NCBI RefSeq assembly: GCF_000005505.3
Contig: NC_016135.3
Span: 3,062,001 to 3,126,000 of the forward strand
Length of the DNA: 64,000 bases
Direction: 5' to 3'
Origin: Brachypodium distachyon
Lineage: Eukaryota > Streptophyta > Magnoliopsida > Poales > Poaceae
Positions within the stretch are counted from its first letter, which is position 1; each line of letters opens with the position of its first letter. The notes below the pieces were generated by a model. The model searched no databases. It saw only the letters and a program-made list of their open reading frames with translations, and was not told the origin of the DNA. The position numbers were made by a program, and so were the translations under genes. This document shows, one piece after another, positions 12,001 through 23,799 of this stretch.

Positions 12001-12632
12001 TTTGAACCTTTCTCTGCAACCCGTGCACCTTTAGTTCTGTCAGCAACATAAATAAATCTAGAAAACAAACAAAGCCAGCTCATTGGTTCGGTCTGGATCT
12101 GCTTGGGCAAATCTTGTTAATGGATGATACTTTCAAGTGCAAGATCTACTTTTCACCTGCAATTAGTCCAATAAAGCAGTACGATTTAACAGCAACTATC
12201 GACACATGACTTGGTGTTGACTTTGGTGGATTTCAGCTAGACCTCCAATAAAATTAGGACATACTTTTCTCCATCTCGTTACTATACATGTACACGTGGA
12301 CTTATCTTAATTTTTATCACCTGCCCAAGAGCGATGGGATGGAGCGATAATCTGTCATTTCACCAACTTATATCATGATATGACACCATATATCTTAATT
12401 AGATGGTGAAAATTTTCATGTTCGATAGTATTTTTTGGCAAGTTTAGTATCAGATCGATTTGGTGGCCCTAAGAGCCGTATGTAACAAAGCTCTTATTAG
12501 TTTTTGTGAGTACTTTGTGTGCGTCTTTGTTCGCCTTAGGCAACAAGTTTGTGAAATGTAGTTCTCGTAGTTTGTGTAGAATTATCTGTGCACCTTGCCA
12601 GTTTTTGTCGCATGGATTTCTTTTTGGCAAGT
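9066..12632. other. Long AT-rich spacer
   Basis: No gene recognised. 9380-9690 has higher GC and open frames on the minus strand that may be an eroded transposon or retrogene scrap, but no domain is evident. The rest is AT-rich with short open frames only. Confidence 0.5.
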
Positions 12633-13327
12633 TGATAAGGGGTGGCCCGATCTTCTCAGAGAGCAATGTGGATAACTTGTATGATTCTACAAATCTTCTG
12701 ACTGTTCACCCGTCGCCGCACGACGAACTTGCAATCCAATGGAAATTCGCAACACCACACACTTGCGCAGTAGTCCGCCGACCACAAGCGGTTTCGCAAT
12801 CTTCCAATTCCCAACGGAATGACAGATTACGCTCGAAATTTTAGTAGATAACAAAAACCCTATCGAAACGAATATGGTGTATAGGAATCCAGATGAATGC
12901 TTCTCGCAATCAACAAGAGTCTCGAAAATAGCTAAAACGTGGTCTAATCCTAACACTAGGCGTACCCCTTGTATATATAGGCAAGGAGTAGCCCAAACTT
13001 AATATAGACTCCGACAACTCAAACTAGAATTCGACTCAGACTCAAACTAAAACTAGTATTCAACTCAGACTCAAACATGGACTCGCAGATCCGGGCGCTC
13101 CTTAGACGTGTCGGACTCGTCGTAGGCTGTCCTAGTACGCCTCATATTCGTACTCGACTTGTGGTGCAACCTGAGCATATCATCCTTGTCGTTGGCTGCC
13201 CCTTGCACACAAGACGTTCTTCTAACTTGTATCCTTCATCTTCACTTTTGGTGCGCCTGCCTCCCTCTCCTCCCTCGCGCATATCTTTATGTTGGATATC
13301 AACACTTGAGGATCCGTACCCTCATCA
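12633..13327 (-). repeat. 3' LTR (left copy) of the small LTR element
   Basis: 695 bp, starts TGATAAGGGG and ends CATCA on the plus strand. It matches the right copy with scattered substitutions and small indels. Confidence 0.92.
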
Positions 13328-13340
13328 TCCTCCCCTTCTT
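13328..13340 (-). other. Polypurine tract
   Basis: AAGAAGGGGAGGA on the minus strand directly abuts the left LTR, the expected position for plus-strand priming. Confidence 0.75.
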
Positions 13341-13844
13341 CAAAAAGTGTTGTCCTCAACGCTGAAAGGTCTTTTCTAGCGGGTGGAGTTAGATCAGCAA
13401 CATCGCCACACTCCATCTTCAAGCCTCGCCAGCCTGCCACACCACGTCCTCCCTCTCGGCTAGCTTGACCTGCCTTCAGCACCACTTCCGTTGTTAGCGC
13501 CACCAGCCTGATTGAAACATAAAGCATCCTCTGAATGCAATGAAGCACACCGCGCATATCACCCCGAACAAACAGGACAAATTCCTGTATCGCTAAGAGT
13601 CCAAATAAGCTGAGTACACCCGTATGTGCAATCTGTTGGAAAGCAATGTCTCTTTTTCCTTTTAATCCTTTCCTTGTTGTCCTCGTGAAGCCAGAAACTT
13701 CCCGGAACTCCAAACTTGTCGGGGACACTTGCCGGGCGTTGCCGGAACTTGCCGGGACGTGCCGTGAAGTTGGATCTGAATTTCTTGGCTACACGTGCAC
13801 ACACAAATCTCCTCTTGCCTTTTTTTTTCCTTTTTTTGTAGCAA

Positions 13845-13854
13845 TCTGATACCA
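13845..13854 (-). other. Primer-binding site for initiator tRNA-Met
   Basis: TGGTATCAGA on the minus strand, three bases inside the right LTR; this is the first ten bases of the usual plant TGGTATCAGAGC site. Confidence 0.8.
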
Positions 13855-13857
13855 AGA

Positions 13858-14554
13858 TGATAAGGGGTGGCCCGATCTTCTCAGAGAGCAACGTGAATAA
13901 CTTATATGATTCTACAAATCTTCCGGCTGTTCACCCGTAGCCGCACGACGAACTTGCAATCCAATGGAAATTCGCAACACCACACACTTGCGCAGTAGTC
14001 CGCCGACCACAAGCGGTTTCGCAATCTTCCAATTCCCAGCAGAATGACAGATTACGCTCGAAATTTTAGTAGATAACAAAAACCCTATCGAAACGAATAT
14101 GGTGTATAGGAATCCAGATGAATGCTTCTCGCAATCAACAAGAGTCTCGAAAATAGCTAAAACGTGGTCTAATCCTAACACTAGGCGTACCCCTTGTATA
14201 TATAGGCGAGGAGTAGCCCAAACTCAATACAAACTCCGACTCAAACTCAAACTAGAATTCGACTCAGACTCAAACTAGAACTAGTATTCGATTCAGACTC
14301 AAACATGGACTCGCAGATCCGGGCGCTCCTTAGACGTGTCGGACTCGTCGTGGCTTTTCTAGTGCGCCTCATATTTGTACTCGACTTGTGGTGCAACCTG
14401 GGTATATCATCCTTGTCGTTGGCTGCCCCTTGCACACAAGACATTCTTCTAACTTGTATCCTTCATCTTCACTTTTGGTGCGCCTGCCTCCCTCTCCTCT
14501 TTCGCGCATATCTTTATGTTGGATATCAACACTTGAGGATCCGTACCATCATCA
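13858..14554 (-). repeat. 5' LTR (right copy) of the small LTR element
   Basis: 697 bp direct copy of 12633-13327. It begins TGATAAGGGG and ends CATCA just before the target-site copy CAAGT. Confidence 0.92.
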
Positions 14555-14559
14555 CAAGT

Positions 14560-15046
14560 TTAGGCATCCTAATTAATTAGTTTGGTCAACATTTCATCTT
14601 TCTTTTGAATAATGTTCCAACACCGTGATTCAAATTGCCATATTTGTTTTGTTAAAATATATTATTGACTTTTTCTGACAGTTCCAACTTTTGGGTTTGT
14701 GGGTGAACTGTTTAGGTGTCTCAATTTAAGAAAGTATCAGCCAAGAGGACTTAACCCGGTGAAATTGGTTATTAGTTATCTCAATTTACTATATGATGTG
14801 GTGTTCAAACTTTTAGATGAATTGATTTAAGTGTCTGAATTTAATTTGCTTACATGTGGTCACCCCAAAATATGAATTTCCAAAAACCAAGCATGAATTT
14901 GTGAAACTCAAGTGCAACAATACATTTACACTATGTAGAGGTGCTGAACTTTGAGGATTCCCCAATCCCCACCACGAGAAGCTTGTGGATCCGACAATAA
15001 CTCAACAAATCTAGGTAGAGTTGGAAGGAGACGATGCCTAGTAACT
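14560..15046. other. AT-rich spacer
   Basis: Sequence between the LTR element and the Mutator-like element. No gene or repeat recognised. Confidence 0.5.
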
Positions 15047-15055
15047 ATGAGGATT

Positions 15056-16112
15056 GAATAAATTTTAGAAAACCACGCTTTTTGCCGCTAGAGTTTCAAT
15101 GAGACACAGTCGAAAGGGTTCCTTTTTGTTTTTCACATGTCGGGTTGTAATTTTTTCAGTTAACCTAATTCTGCAGGATTAGCGAATTTGATAGGTCGGG
15201 CCCACAAGTAAGAAACCCTGTGGTTATTTTTCCAGTCCACGTCAGATTCTTTTCTTACCGGGTTTCTATCCGACCCGCGGTGCCCCAAGTCGTCAGCCCC
15301 GCCCGGCCGTCTCATGTTCGGCCGCCGGCGCAGGTCAGAGTACGAGGAATCCTCAACCTTCAATCTCCCGGCCACGAGCCCTGGCTGTTCCTCGTCATCT
15401 TCGTCGTCTCCGGTCACCGGAGAAGGCTTGCCGGACCGTGATTCGCAGAGGAACGGCGGATTCGGCTGGGACGGAGGTGCTTTGTACGTAGGAAGCCGGC
15501 GACGAGCTCTTCTTCTCGCCTCTCGCGGCTTTCCCGCGCGGACGAGCTTCTATTCTCCAGCATCGTTGCAGCCGTGGCCGAGATCCAACTATCTCCTATT
15601 TTCTTTCTTTGATTCCTTCAGTCTGGTCCCAGATCCATTGATTGTTGTGCTATGCATTTGTTTAGATCTTTGATAGGGATCCAGTTTTTCTTCTTCTTTT
15701 GTTCAGATCGAGACCAAAAATTTCGTGTATCTGCACAATCCAGTGCTTCTTGTAAACCAGATGCGTTCATTTCAGATTGAAATTAACACTGCTACGATAA
15801 AAATTTATTGTTGTTGTAACGAATTGATCCAAATAAAAGAGAGAGAGGTTGGAGAATGGGATCTATAGAAGATTCAGGGGTCAGGTTGGAGAAAGTCTTA
15901 TCGGGTCAGGTGAGGCAGAAACCCGATATAGGAGTCCACCTAGAGCCTTACATGTGGGCCCATTTGTCAGTTTTACTGCCAAACTCTCTAAATCAGTTGA
16001 TTTGGGTTAAGTGAAAATAATTACCTCAACAAGTGTGGCAAACTGATGCGAACCCTTTCGATTGTGTCTCATTGAAATCTTAACCCCAAATGTGGTTTAT
16101 TGAAATTTACTC
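15056..16112. mobile_element. Mutator-like element (candidate Pack-MULE), 1057 bp
   Basis: Inverted ends begin GAATAAATTTTAGAAAACCAC (left, first 20 bases) and GAGTAAATTTCAATAAACCA (right, read inward). They continue with a shared block containing CCCTTTCGA and TGTGTCTCATTGAAA. The 9 bp flanks ATGAGGATT (15047-15055) and ATGAGAATT (16113-16121) differ at one position; a 9 bp target site is typical of Mutator-like elements. The interior carries no transposase. It holds a GC-rich block at about 15290-15560 that looks like a captured host 5' exon. Confidence 0.82.
15314..15673 (+). other. GC-rich open frame inside the Mutator-like element (possible captured gene fragment)
   Basis: An ATG-initiated frame of 119 codons starts MFGRRRRSEYEESS and contains a serine run and GWDGGALYVGSRRR. 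The first half has the composition of a grass first exon; the last third reads like untranslated or intronic sequence. I do not recognise the donor gene. The context inside a Mutator-like element without transposase is what suggests capture. Expression is not evident from the sequence. Confidence 0.4.
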
Positions 16113-16296
16113 ATGAGAATTTGCAAGCAAAAAGCTTTTTGCCCTAACACCAATTTAAATGAATCTAGATAAACGAAGATTACACCTTTTAAGCTTTGTG
16201 GATTTCCTGCGAAGACCCTTTGAGACCTGAATACAACATGAATAAATCTAGGGGGACGCCAAGGGTTGCCTACCTCACATATTGAGCTATCCACAT

Positions 16297-17045
16297 ATTT
16301 TTTTTCGAAAAGGTGGTCTCTGCGTCGATCGATGCACACCGTCATTTTATTGCAGCATTAGAAAAAAAATCAAGTTTACGGTTCAAGGATCGCATAACGT
16401 TGATATAGAAATAGGCCAACGAAAAAGCCATGAAAAGGCTAAACATTGCTGATTCTATTAGTGAAAGGCCATCCACCATGATTGAACAAAGGCCGTGCGA
16501 CAGTCTCCAGCTGGTTGCACCAGGAGGTCATAGACCCTCGCTGATCCACATGAAGTAGGTAGGACCATAAGCGGATCCAATGCGTACCCTTGTGTTGTTA
16601 AAAACTAAATCATTTATGCAATTTCAGATAGCCCAACATAAAGCTGAAACCCCAACACGTATTTGAGCTTTTGTTGCCTTGTTCACCCCATTTAACCAAT
16701 TCTCAAACATATTCGTGACATTGGTTGGTGTAGGTAAATTAAAAGAAATGTGAATGATACGCCAAACCGCGACAAGAGAAGAATAAATGAAATTGGTCTC
16801 TTCATGATCACAAAAACAACATAACTTGCAGCCAACCCCATTTTCTCCTAACCCATCTTAATGCAGACGAGTTCCTTAGAATAGCTGTGTTGTTTCGTGA
16901 AAGTTCTACAATAATTAAGTGACTTGTGTTATAACATATATGGATTACACGTGTCGCCTTCCCTTTGACAACAAGTCGACTGATTAGTGCAATGCACTTT
17001 TGCCAGCATAAATGTGCTCCACTCAAAATAAGATCGTCTCATTTA
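16297..17045 (-). mobile_element. 5'-truncated LINE remnant (reverse transcriptase C-terminal zinc-knuckle part)
   Basis: On the minus strand a frame reads KLCCFCDHEETNFIY, then MFENWLNGVNKATKAQIRVG, VSALCWAI-stop and NDLVFNNT. This matches the C-terminal zf-RVT and tail region of plant L1-like reverse transcriptases. A TGA (complement of 16624-16626) falls where the family has tryptophan. The 3' tail with TGCATCGATCGACGCAGAG and CCTTTTCGAAAAAAAA (at 16297-16340) is the usual plant LINE end. Upstream of about 17045 the homology stops, consistent with 5' truncation. Non-functional. Confidence 0.78.
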
Positions 17046-18239
17046 GATTGCTTGAGTTCGTCAAAAAATTAGATTGCTTGAGGCGCCACATGACTGAATG
17101 GGAATGAATGTCAGTGATTCTCCAAAACGACATTCTTCAAGTTATACAGTTAGAAATATGGCATATTTCTAACTCGTGTCCAATACATATGGTATGGTTT
17201 TTGTGTGTTTTCGAAGGGCGTGTCTTTCGTGTTTAATATTCCAGCATCACAAAAAATGGATATCAGGCCTATATAGGATTTACCATCTTTTCTAATTGAA
17301 TATATATAGCTGGACCCATATGAATAAAAACATGCATCTTTTTTTTAACAGGGCCCATGGACACTCTATAGCTGTTTGAACCAGTATATATATGCAAACA
17401 CAGGAAAAATACTAATATCTAAAAAATGCATCATGCGGACACAATAGTGTGGAACGCACATATATGATCATGTTAATAATAAGAACATTTTTGTAGGGAC
17501 ACAAGCTATTACGTATACAAGACTATTTATAGAAAATAAGTTAGAAAGTTTATGCCTTCAAGTTATAAGTAAAACATCACTTCTGCATAAATCTCTTTAT
17601 TCAAGTACGTATAAATTCAGGATACACTCGACAATTTGAGCATCCTTCATATCAATCTGACCATTCACTTCCATTTGTTGAAATCTCCGTAGATTAATGA
17701 GAGGCATATTCAGTGATATAAAGGTCGTTCACTCCCTAAAGAGAATAATCCCAACAAAATGTAAACACAATGTTTTCATTTTATTTGGAGATATTGCAAC
17801 ACTGGCCTACAAATGAATATAATGAAGTTGCATGAAAAATTATTTTGAAAATAAGATGGCCGATTCCACAAAATGTGATAAGACATGTACTGTATATTTA
17901 ATAATTACTGAACTGGTTGATGCTTGATTCACGTACAATTATTTTGGTGAATGGAGCTCAGAATTAATTGACATATATTTTGTAGTTATTTATAAGAGAT
18001 AAGACCATATATATAAGTGCAATTACACATAGTGTTTGATTTAATCCACTTGAAGTAGAAAAAAAACTAGTTGTGAGGAAAAGTGATAGACTAGTCAGTA
18101 GTCGCTATATATGTATTTATCACCATTTTGAGACACAATACTATATCTGTGCATTATAATATCAGCTAAATTCATCAATACAAACAATATCATCCCAGCA
18201 TTGATATTACAAATAATATCCTCTGCTACTGGTGTCTTG
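17046..18239. other. AT-rich spacer
   Basis: No gene, terminal repeat or domain recognised. A short direct repeat ATTAGATTGCTTGAG appears near 17043 and 17068. Confidence 0.5.
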
Positions 18240-18416
18240 TATGCACCTCCCTAAGTACCACCAGTGGCAGGTAGTTGAACCGCCACTGGTGCCCACCACC
18301 AGTGACGGTCTCGAAACCCGCCACTGGAGGTCTAGCCATCAGTGGCGGGTCGGTCACCCGCCACTAATATAAGGGCGATTTCGGTCCGCCACTGGTGACC
18401 AGTTCTGCAGTAGTGA
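18240..18416. mobile_element. CACTA-type transposon end remnant
   Basis: Alternating direct and inverted copies of CCGCCACTGG/CCAGTGGCGG form a subterminal array that ends CTGCAGTAGTG, the inverse of a CACTACTGCAG terminus. No convincing left terminus or target-site duplication was found, so I treat it as one end or a degraded MITE. Confidence 0.55.
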
Positions 18417-19005
18417 AATGTTGGAGGTGTAACCCTTTCAGTTGTCATGTGAAAACAGCTAAGGGTGAAATATAATTCATGTTGCACCAGTGAAATAAGA
18501 GGTTACTAGTATCAGTCAGCATGTTAGGTAATAGTTCAAATAATGCACTCGTATTTGTCTGTTAGTAGCAATTTAGATTCAAGTTGATGCATTTATATCC
18601 ACGCAGTAGATATGTACTTGCGAACATTGAGAACACATGGTACTTGTTATAATTAATATTGTAAGATTTCATGGTACACACGATCGATCATGTGCATGCT
18701 TAACTGGCCTTCAAATTTGTGGCAATTTATTGTAGACAATGCTTTGTTACAATCTATATATTGATTTTGCGATTCAAGAACTTTTTACTATATAGTACAT
18801 GACAAGCTAGTGATGTAGCTAGCTTAGAAGTAGAATTATTGGGGATTTTATTTATAAATATGTTAATTTCAGAAGTACAAGATATAAACTTGATCAAATA
18901 ATCAACAGACAATTCCAAGATACATTATACATAGCAAAGCCCTAAGGACATACTGTATACATTAATCTTACACCCATACTTTTCTTCCAATGATCATAGT
19001 CTGAG
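18417..19005. other. Spacer and probable 3' flank of the minus-strand peptide gene
   Basis: AT-rich. The last 150 bases are the likely 3' UTR of the gene ending at 19006. No other feature seen. Confidence 0.5.
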
Positions 19006-19263
19006 TTAATTTCCCCCAGCATCTTGTGTGCTTTCCTCAGAATTCTCGGACGTCGCTCGGCAGGGATAGCTCCCTAGTGAGCACACATGATGTATTTCCT
19101 CGCCAGCAGGGGCACTCCGTCCGTCGATACTAGTACTAGACAGCTTGCGCACGTCCTTCCCTTGCTTGCTCTCGAGCATCCCATTCCCTTCAATAATCTT
19201 TGGAATACCATTGCATAAATTGATAAAAACCAGCGCCGTGATCACCAACACAATGCCTTTCAT
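19006..19263 (-). CDS. Small secreted two-cysteine peptide precursor (family B, member B1)
   Basis: 85 residues in one exon. Residues 1-19 are a hydrophobic signal peptide (MKGIVLVITALVFINLCNG). A charged propeptide follows with DGR at 47-49, then the loop C61-x6-C68 (CSLGSYPC) and a polar tail ending QDAGGN. The loop C-x4-[FY]-P-x(0,1)-C, a DG[KR] 10-13 residues before it, and length 76-85 are shared with the genes at 21470, 24590 and 60279. Member B2 at 21470 is closest: both have FINLC in the signal peptide and QD-x-GG near the end. The two are divergent, 2.2 kb apart. One disulfide is likely. The family is not one I can name; probably an apoplastic signalling or antimicrobial peptide. Confidence 0.72.
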   Translation of the reverse strand: MKGIVLVITALVFINLCNGIPKIIEGNGMLESKQGKDVRKLSSTSIDGRSAPAGEEIHHVCSLGSYPCRATSENSEESTQDAGGN

Positions 19264-19531
19264 TTTGTTACCTCTTCTTGCAGCCCCCTAAAAAAGAAAC
19301 ATATACATATGTGGGTGAGTCATTGAGCATCACTTCGGCATGCAGCATATATAAAGGGTACAATCGTATGTCAGTATGGCAAGTGATTTTCCTAATACAA
19401 AATATGGGTATTATTGCATAATGCACATAAGGTAGTAAGTAGAATTCACCAAACAAGGAAAACGTTGAGTTGCAGCTAAAAGCTTGTCATTCACCTTCTC
19501 TCCGTAGCCAAAATGCGATATGAAGATGCGC

Positions 19532-19539
19532 TACTTATA
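19532..19539 (-). promoter_or_regulatory. Candidate TATA box for peptide gene B1
   Basis: TATAAGTA on the minus strand, about 270 bases upstream of the ATG at 19263. A leader intron is possible because TTTTTTAGGGGGC lies shortly before the ATG. Confidence 0.4.
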
Positions 19540-20692
19540 GGAGATAAAGTAGTTCTGTTTCAATTGAATTATTCAACGTAGATTTCTAGCGTGAAAAATT
19601 GATTCTCCACCAATAAAAGATAGTAGTACTAGACAACTCGAAGTGGGTGAATTGTTTGCACCTGACATATGATGTTTTTAATTTATGTAAATTGGGAGAC
19701 TTTATCCTGTTTCTAAACACTACGAATGCGCATCTACTAGTTTTTTCAAACATTTTCCTTTCAGGAGAATGAATTAATTTGGTATAAGGAGATAATATTT
19801 AATTTGTCTACTTTTCAATTGTCTTGTCAAAGTAAGAGCTAATCACATTTAGTGTGTAACCAATCTATATATAAGAAGTTTTATATAGTTTCTGCTAACG
19901 GAAATCAGAAGCATTATTAGCCCCTTCTTGTCTAAAATACTAATTAATAAAATGGTGGTACTCTCATATGCGAAGTGCAATATTGTTTGTTTAACAAAAA
20001 GAGTAGAGGTTCTCTACAAAACTAGTGGTAGAACAATATTTGAGAAAAAGAGATAATCATCTGAGTTTTTCTAACAGTGAACGGCATGTATAGCTGCCAA
20101 ATAAATTATTATATATATGATTTATCTTTACGTCTAGCATTGAAAAGGAAAATAGTTGCTATATTTGGCATTCACCAGAAATAGTCATCTTTAGGCTCAA
20201 TAACTAATGGCCATATTTTCCCTTCATGCAGTTTTTGAACCCAATGCAGTGCAAAAGATCAACCAGCAAGCTAGCTACCGGTACTAATAAAAATACCCAG
20301 CAAATCTAATACATTTTATCACAGCTATAGAGAGCCTAGACATTATTTCCCTAAAACGGACTTGAGGCATCAGCTGGGGATCGCGATGGCATTGTCAAGG
20401 TTCTCGATTGGTCTCTCTTAATTATAGTTTGGTGCCGGCAGCCTCAGTTTCTCCATCATCTTGCTTTCAGTTAACCTGTATTTCGAACATGTATGGTTAA
20501 TTATCTAGAAAACAAAACAAGAAATTCAGACGATCGATGATCTAGATCTTTGCATAACTAGACATAATACAGTGGTATATATGTACTACCTTTATTTATC
20601 TAGATGAGATATAAAGTAATCTTGGCATACTTGCATGTAGAGTATTATTTATTTTCAAACATGTAGAGTATTATTTATTTTCAAACATGCTA
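19540..20692. other. Upstream spacer between divergent peptide genes
   Basis: AT-rich, no gene recognised. It forms part of the 2.2 kb region between the divergent genes B1 and B2 and so holds at least part of their control sequences. Confidence 0.5.
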
Positions 20693-20777
20693 CTCCCTCC
20701 GACCCATATTACTTGTCACTGATTTAGTACAAATTTCTACTAAATCGGAGACAAGCAGTAATATGGGTTGTAGGGAG
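20693..20777. mobile_element. Stowaway-type MITE (85 bp)
   Basis: Inverted ends CTCCCTCCGACCCATATTAC and its complement enclose a short centre; TA target duplications lie at 20691-20692 and 20778-20779. This is the usual grass Tc1/mariner-derived MITE, located in the promoter side of peptide gene B2. Confidence 0.88.
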
Positions 20778-20779
20778 TA

Positions 20780-21255
20780 ATTAATATTAGTGTCCATGTA
20801 AGTATCCATAATTTTATGTAGATAATTGAAAAAAAAAATCTCTGGTTTCCTTTCAAAATTACCATGGGTTAAATGAGATAATGGAGAACCCTAATCCACC
20901 ATCTTTTTTAGACAAGACAGTTGAAAATTACACCCATTGAGATCGATGATGGAGAAAACTAACCACAAGTTGTGCTGTGTTTACTCCACATGGCTACATA
21001 GATTTCCCAAAGTACATTTCTAGTTTTTGTCATAAATAGGAAAAGAGGGTGCATTCATTTACCTTATTACAAATCCATGTCTCACCAGGAAAGTAATTTT
21101 CACCCACTGCCATTTTCCACACTATCTTCATCTAGTGGAGAATCCATTTTCCACAGTAAGTAGACAAGAAATCATATTATATCAATCTTAGAGACAAAAC
21201 ATCCACTTCTTATTTTTTTTCCAGCGAAGAGAAAAAACGTCCACTTCTAACCCCT
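20780..21255. other. AT-rich spacer upstream of peptide gene B2
   Basis: No gene or further transposon recognised. CCATTTTCCACA is repeated near 21110 and 21145, a short local repeat. Confidence 0.5.
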
Positions 21256-21263
21256 ATATATAT
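21256..21263 (+). promoter_or_regulatory. Candidate TATA box for peptide gene B2
   Basis: TATATATA at about 210 bases upstream of the ATG at 21470. Confidence 0.5.
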
Positions 21264-21469
21264 GTAGCTTATCACATCACACTAATTTTGTTCTACCAAA
21301 GGCAGTTGGCGTACAAATCTTACTCTCCACTCGATCTACTTCCAACTATATATGTAAGTACCACTAGCTCCTTCGATTTTAAACAGGCTAATTAGTTCTC
21401 TTGCAGCTATGCTAAATATTAGTGTCTTGTATTCTGGTCTTCAATAAACCAGCTGCTGCTAGTCTCGCA

Positions 21470-21724
21470 ATGAAGCTTGGCATGATCATGGTTGCTGGGC
21501 TGATTTTCATCAACTTGTGCACCTGCATGCCAAGGAATGTGGTGAAGCATGGATCAGAGGATAGAAGGACCGTACCACAGGAGGTAATGCGCAATCTGAT
21601 GGCCGGCACGGACGGAAGGAATGGGCCTCCTAGCAACGATCACCAGTGCCCACTCGGCACCTACCCAAATTGTGAGATGTCCCAGAACACTCAACGAGCA
21701 GCACAAGATGTTGGAGGAAGTTAA
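21470..21724 (+). CDS. Small secreted two-cysteine peptide precursor (family B, member B2)
   Basis: 84 residues from the ATG at 21470; an upstream extension in frame has no better start and would bury the signal peptide. Residues 1-19 are hydrophobic (MKLGMIMVAGLIFINLCTC). DGR is at 48-50 and the loop is C60-x7-C68 (CPLGTYPNC). The extra Asn makes the loop one residue longer than in the other three members. The tail ends QDVGGS, as in B1. The gene is divergent from B1. It is predicted to be a secreted peptide with one disulfide. Function unknown. Confidence 0.75.
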   Translation: MKLGMIMVAGLIFINLCTCMPRNVVKHGSEDRRTVPQEVMRNLMAGTDGRNGPPSNDHQCPLGTYPNCEMSQNTQRAAQDVGGS

Positions 21725-23799
21725 CTGAGCATAAGAATGATGAGCTGAATATATAATACCCATACATAGTTTTAATCTCCAAATGAGTTATTTGGCATGA
21801 TTGAACAGAACAAGCTTTTGGATGCCAATTAATTAAGTTGTCAATGTTTCTGTAGTACGTCAACGTACGTACATGATGTATTTCACCTGCAGCTTGATGC
21901 CTATATGCATTAGTGGTGATAATGTTAATTATGGGTCTCTTGTTTTGTAATCAAGGTCTCCTTGTAATGGGTATATATCATAATTGATCGTTAGATGAAC
22001 TGATGAATCAAATCCTTGGTTGCTCATCGATCGTCCAATACTCATGGCGGGGAAGGCCCTAAAGCGGTGAATTTGTTAACAATTAATGTTGCGAGCCAGC
22101 AGCGCCAGCTATGAGTTAATAATTGGGAGATGTACTGCAGCCGGTGCTTGTCAAACATAATATGTCACATTTTGAACTCAACAATAGACACATATTATCC
22201 TATAGTTGAGCACCAAGCCAAGGTTGATCTCCTCAAGAGCTCTTTTACATATGGTACCTCGGAACTAATATGGGCCACTACAAGTAGACAGCAACAGGAG
22301 TACTATCTCGAAAATGAGTGGATCAGTACCTCGATTCAGAGGGCAAAAATGTAATCATATATAACACCATATTTCTTTATTTTTTGTTAATATATATTTC
22401 AGTAATCTGTTGTCCTCAAGGTAGTGGCTCGGAGTCACAAACAAAAATAAAAACTTTCTGCCCACAACCGTTCGCCGTGGACATTTTGGTCTTGGAGATG
22501 CATGAACCCTAATTCTGATATCCACCCCCGGCGCGAGGGCACAACACAGGCACCCTGTCACCACTTCTCGCAGTGCCGAGCCGAAATTCTACCATCAATC
22601 GGCGAGCAGAGCTAGGGCTAGGACGGAGGAAGAGCAATCAGGCTGGATGGCGGTCGGAGAAAGCGCGGCGAAGGACGGCCTGAACATAGTGGCCGGAGGC
22701 ATGTTGGCAGGCTGCCACCGACATGTATCGACATGCATGTGCATCACACAAGAGAGCGGCTCTGCGCTTCTCTTGGAGTACCAAGGTATTGTAAATTACC
22801 CTTCTAAACAGACGGCCTGATTAAATTGGCACTCCAACCCTTCTTGTGGAGTACAAGGTACTGTAAATAAATCTCTTCAAAAGAAGGGACGTGTCTGGTA
22901 TTGCGGCAGATAATTCTCGTAATCTCGTTTGCCTCTCTAGATTTTGCCTATTTTATAATTTTACCAACAAACCTTTTTCTGGTCTTTTGTATTTTTATCA
23001 AAAAATTGTAAAATAAGTTCACAAGACAAAGTTCAGCAACCGCAATCTGAGTGGAATTGTAGATTTACGGCTTCTTACTCTTTTGTTGCAACTAGATGGT
23101 GAGGAAACCCAAAGAATAACCGTTGTAAGACCAAAAGGACAATTAAGTAACCATAGCATTAGCTATCTCTTGTCTGTAACAAACTTTGTTATTTCGGTTC
23201 TTGTAAATGGAAAAAGGGGAGTAGCTCCAATTCGAAAAAAAGTAACCATAGCATAAAAAGCACAATTAGATGAGATTGATGCAATCTGCATCCTCTTGAA
23301 AACCGAAAAGAAATTGCATCAGAATATAAGTAACCATAGCATAAAAAGAATAGCAGTCTCGATGAAAGGGAGCGGGAGAAATTGATGAGAAACCAGAGAA
23401 AAGAAGATACTACAGGACAGCAGGGAAACCCGTAAGGAGGACGGGACCTAGGGCGCGTTGCCGAGAACGAGAATAGATCAAACGGAGTTGTGCTGCCAGG
23501 TTCGCCAGAACGGCCCTACAACAGTTTTCCAGGGCGTCGACCCATCTATATTGGGCCGTCCAGAACGTGTAACTCATCCCAGCACCAAGCTCCGCTAGCA
23601 CATAAGACCAAAAGAAACAGAAGCTATAAGCCCAGCCCATTTTAGAATTTTACGTGAGTACTAAGTGAGAGGGCCTCGTTCTTCGTTGCATTGTTCGTTG
23701 CAGGGTCTCGTTTTCACTCGAAAGAAGCTCAATAATTTTTCCATCACGAGAGCCTCCTGCCCTTGCACGTGTTCGTATCGTTGTTAGTATTTATCAGTA
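21725..23799. other. 3' flank and spacer
   Basis: 3' UTR of B2, then AT-rich DNA, a moderately GC-rich part at 22500-22760 and another at 23400-23640. Open frames in these parts show no recognisable domain. GGAGTAC-AAGGTA-TGTAAAT recurs near 22776 and 22850, a short direct repeat. Confidence 0.5.

Larger units (their letters stand above)
12633..14554 (-). mobile_element. Complete small non-autonomous LTR retrotransposon (1.92 kb)
   Basis: Two direct LTRs (12633-13327 and 13858-14554) bracket a 530 bp interior. The element is flanked by a perfect 5 bp target-site duplication CAAGT (12628-12632 and 14555-14559). The orientation is minus: a primer-binding site TGGTATCAGA complementary to initiator tRNA-Met adjoins the right LTR, and a polypurine tract adjoins the left one. 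The interior shows no gag or pol homology, so it must be mobilised in trans. LTRs near 700 bp are long for a TRIM, so I call it simply non-autonomous. Confidence 0.92.

Noticed and set aside
13222..13891. Open frames of 110-168 codons
   Set aside because: They lie across the LTR and interior of a non-autonomous LTR element and match no gag or pol.
21354..21406. Leader intron of peptide gene B2 (GTAAGT...TTGCAG)
   Set aside because: Only 53 bases, shorter than plant introns usually are; not called without cDNA.
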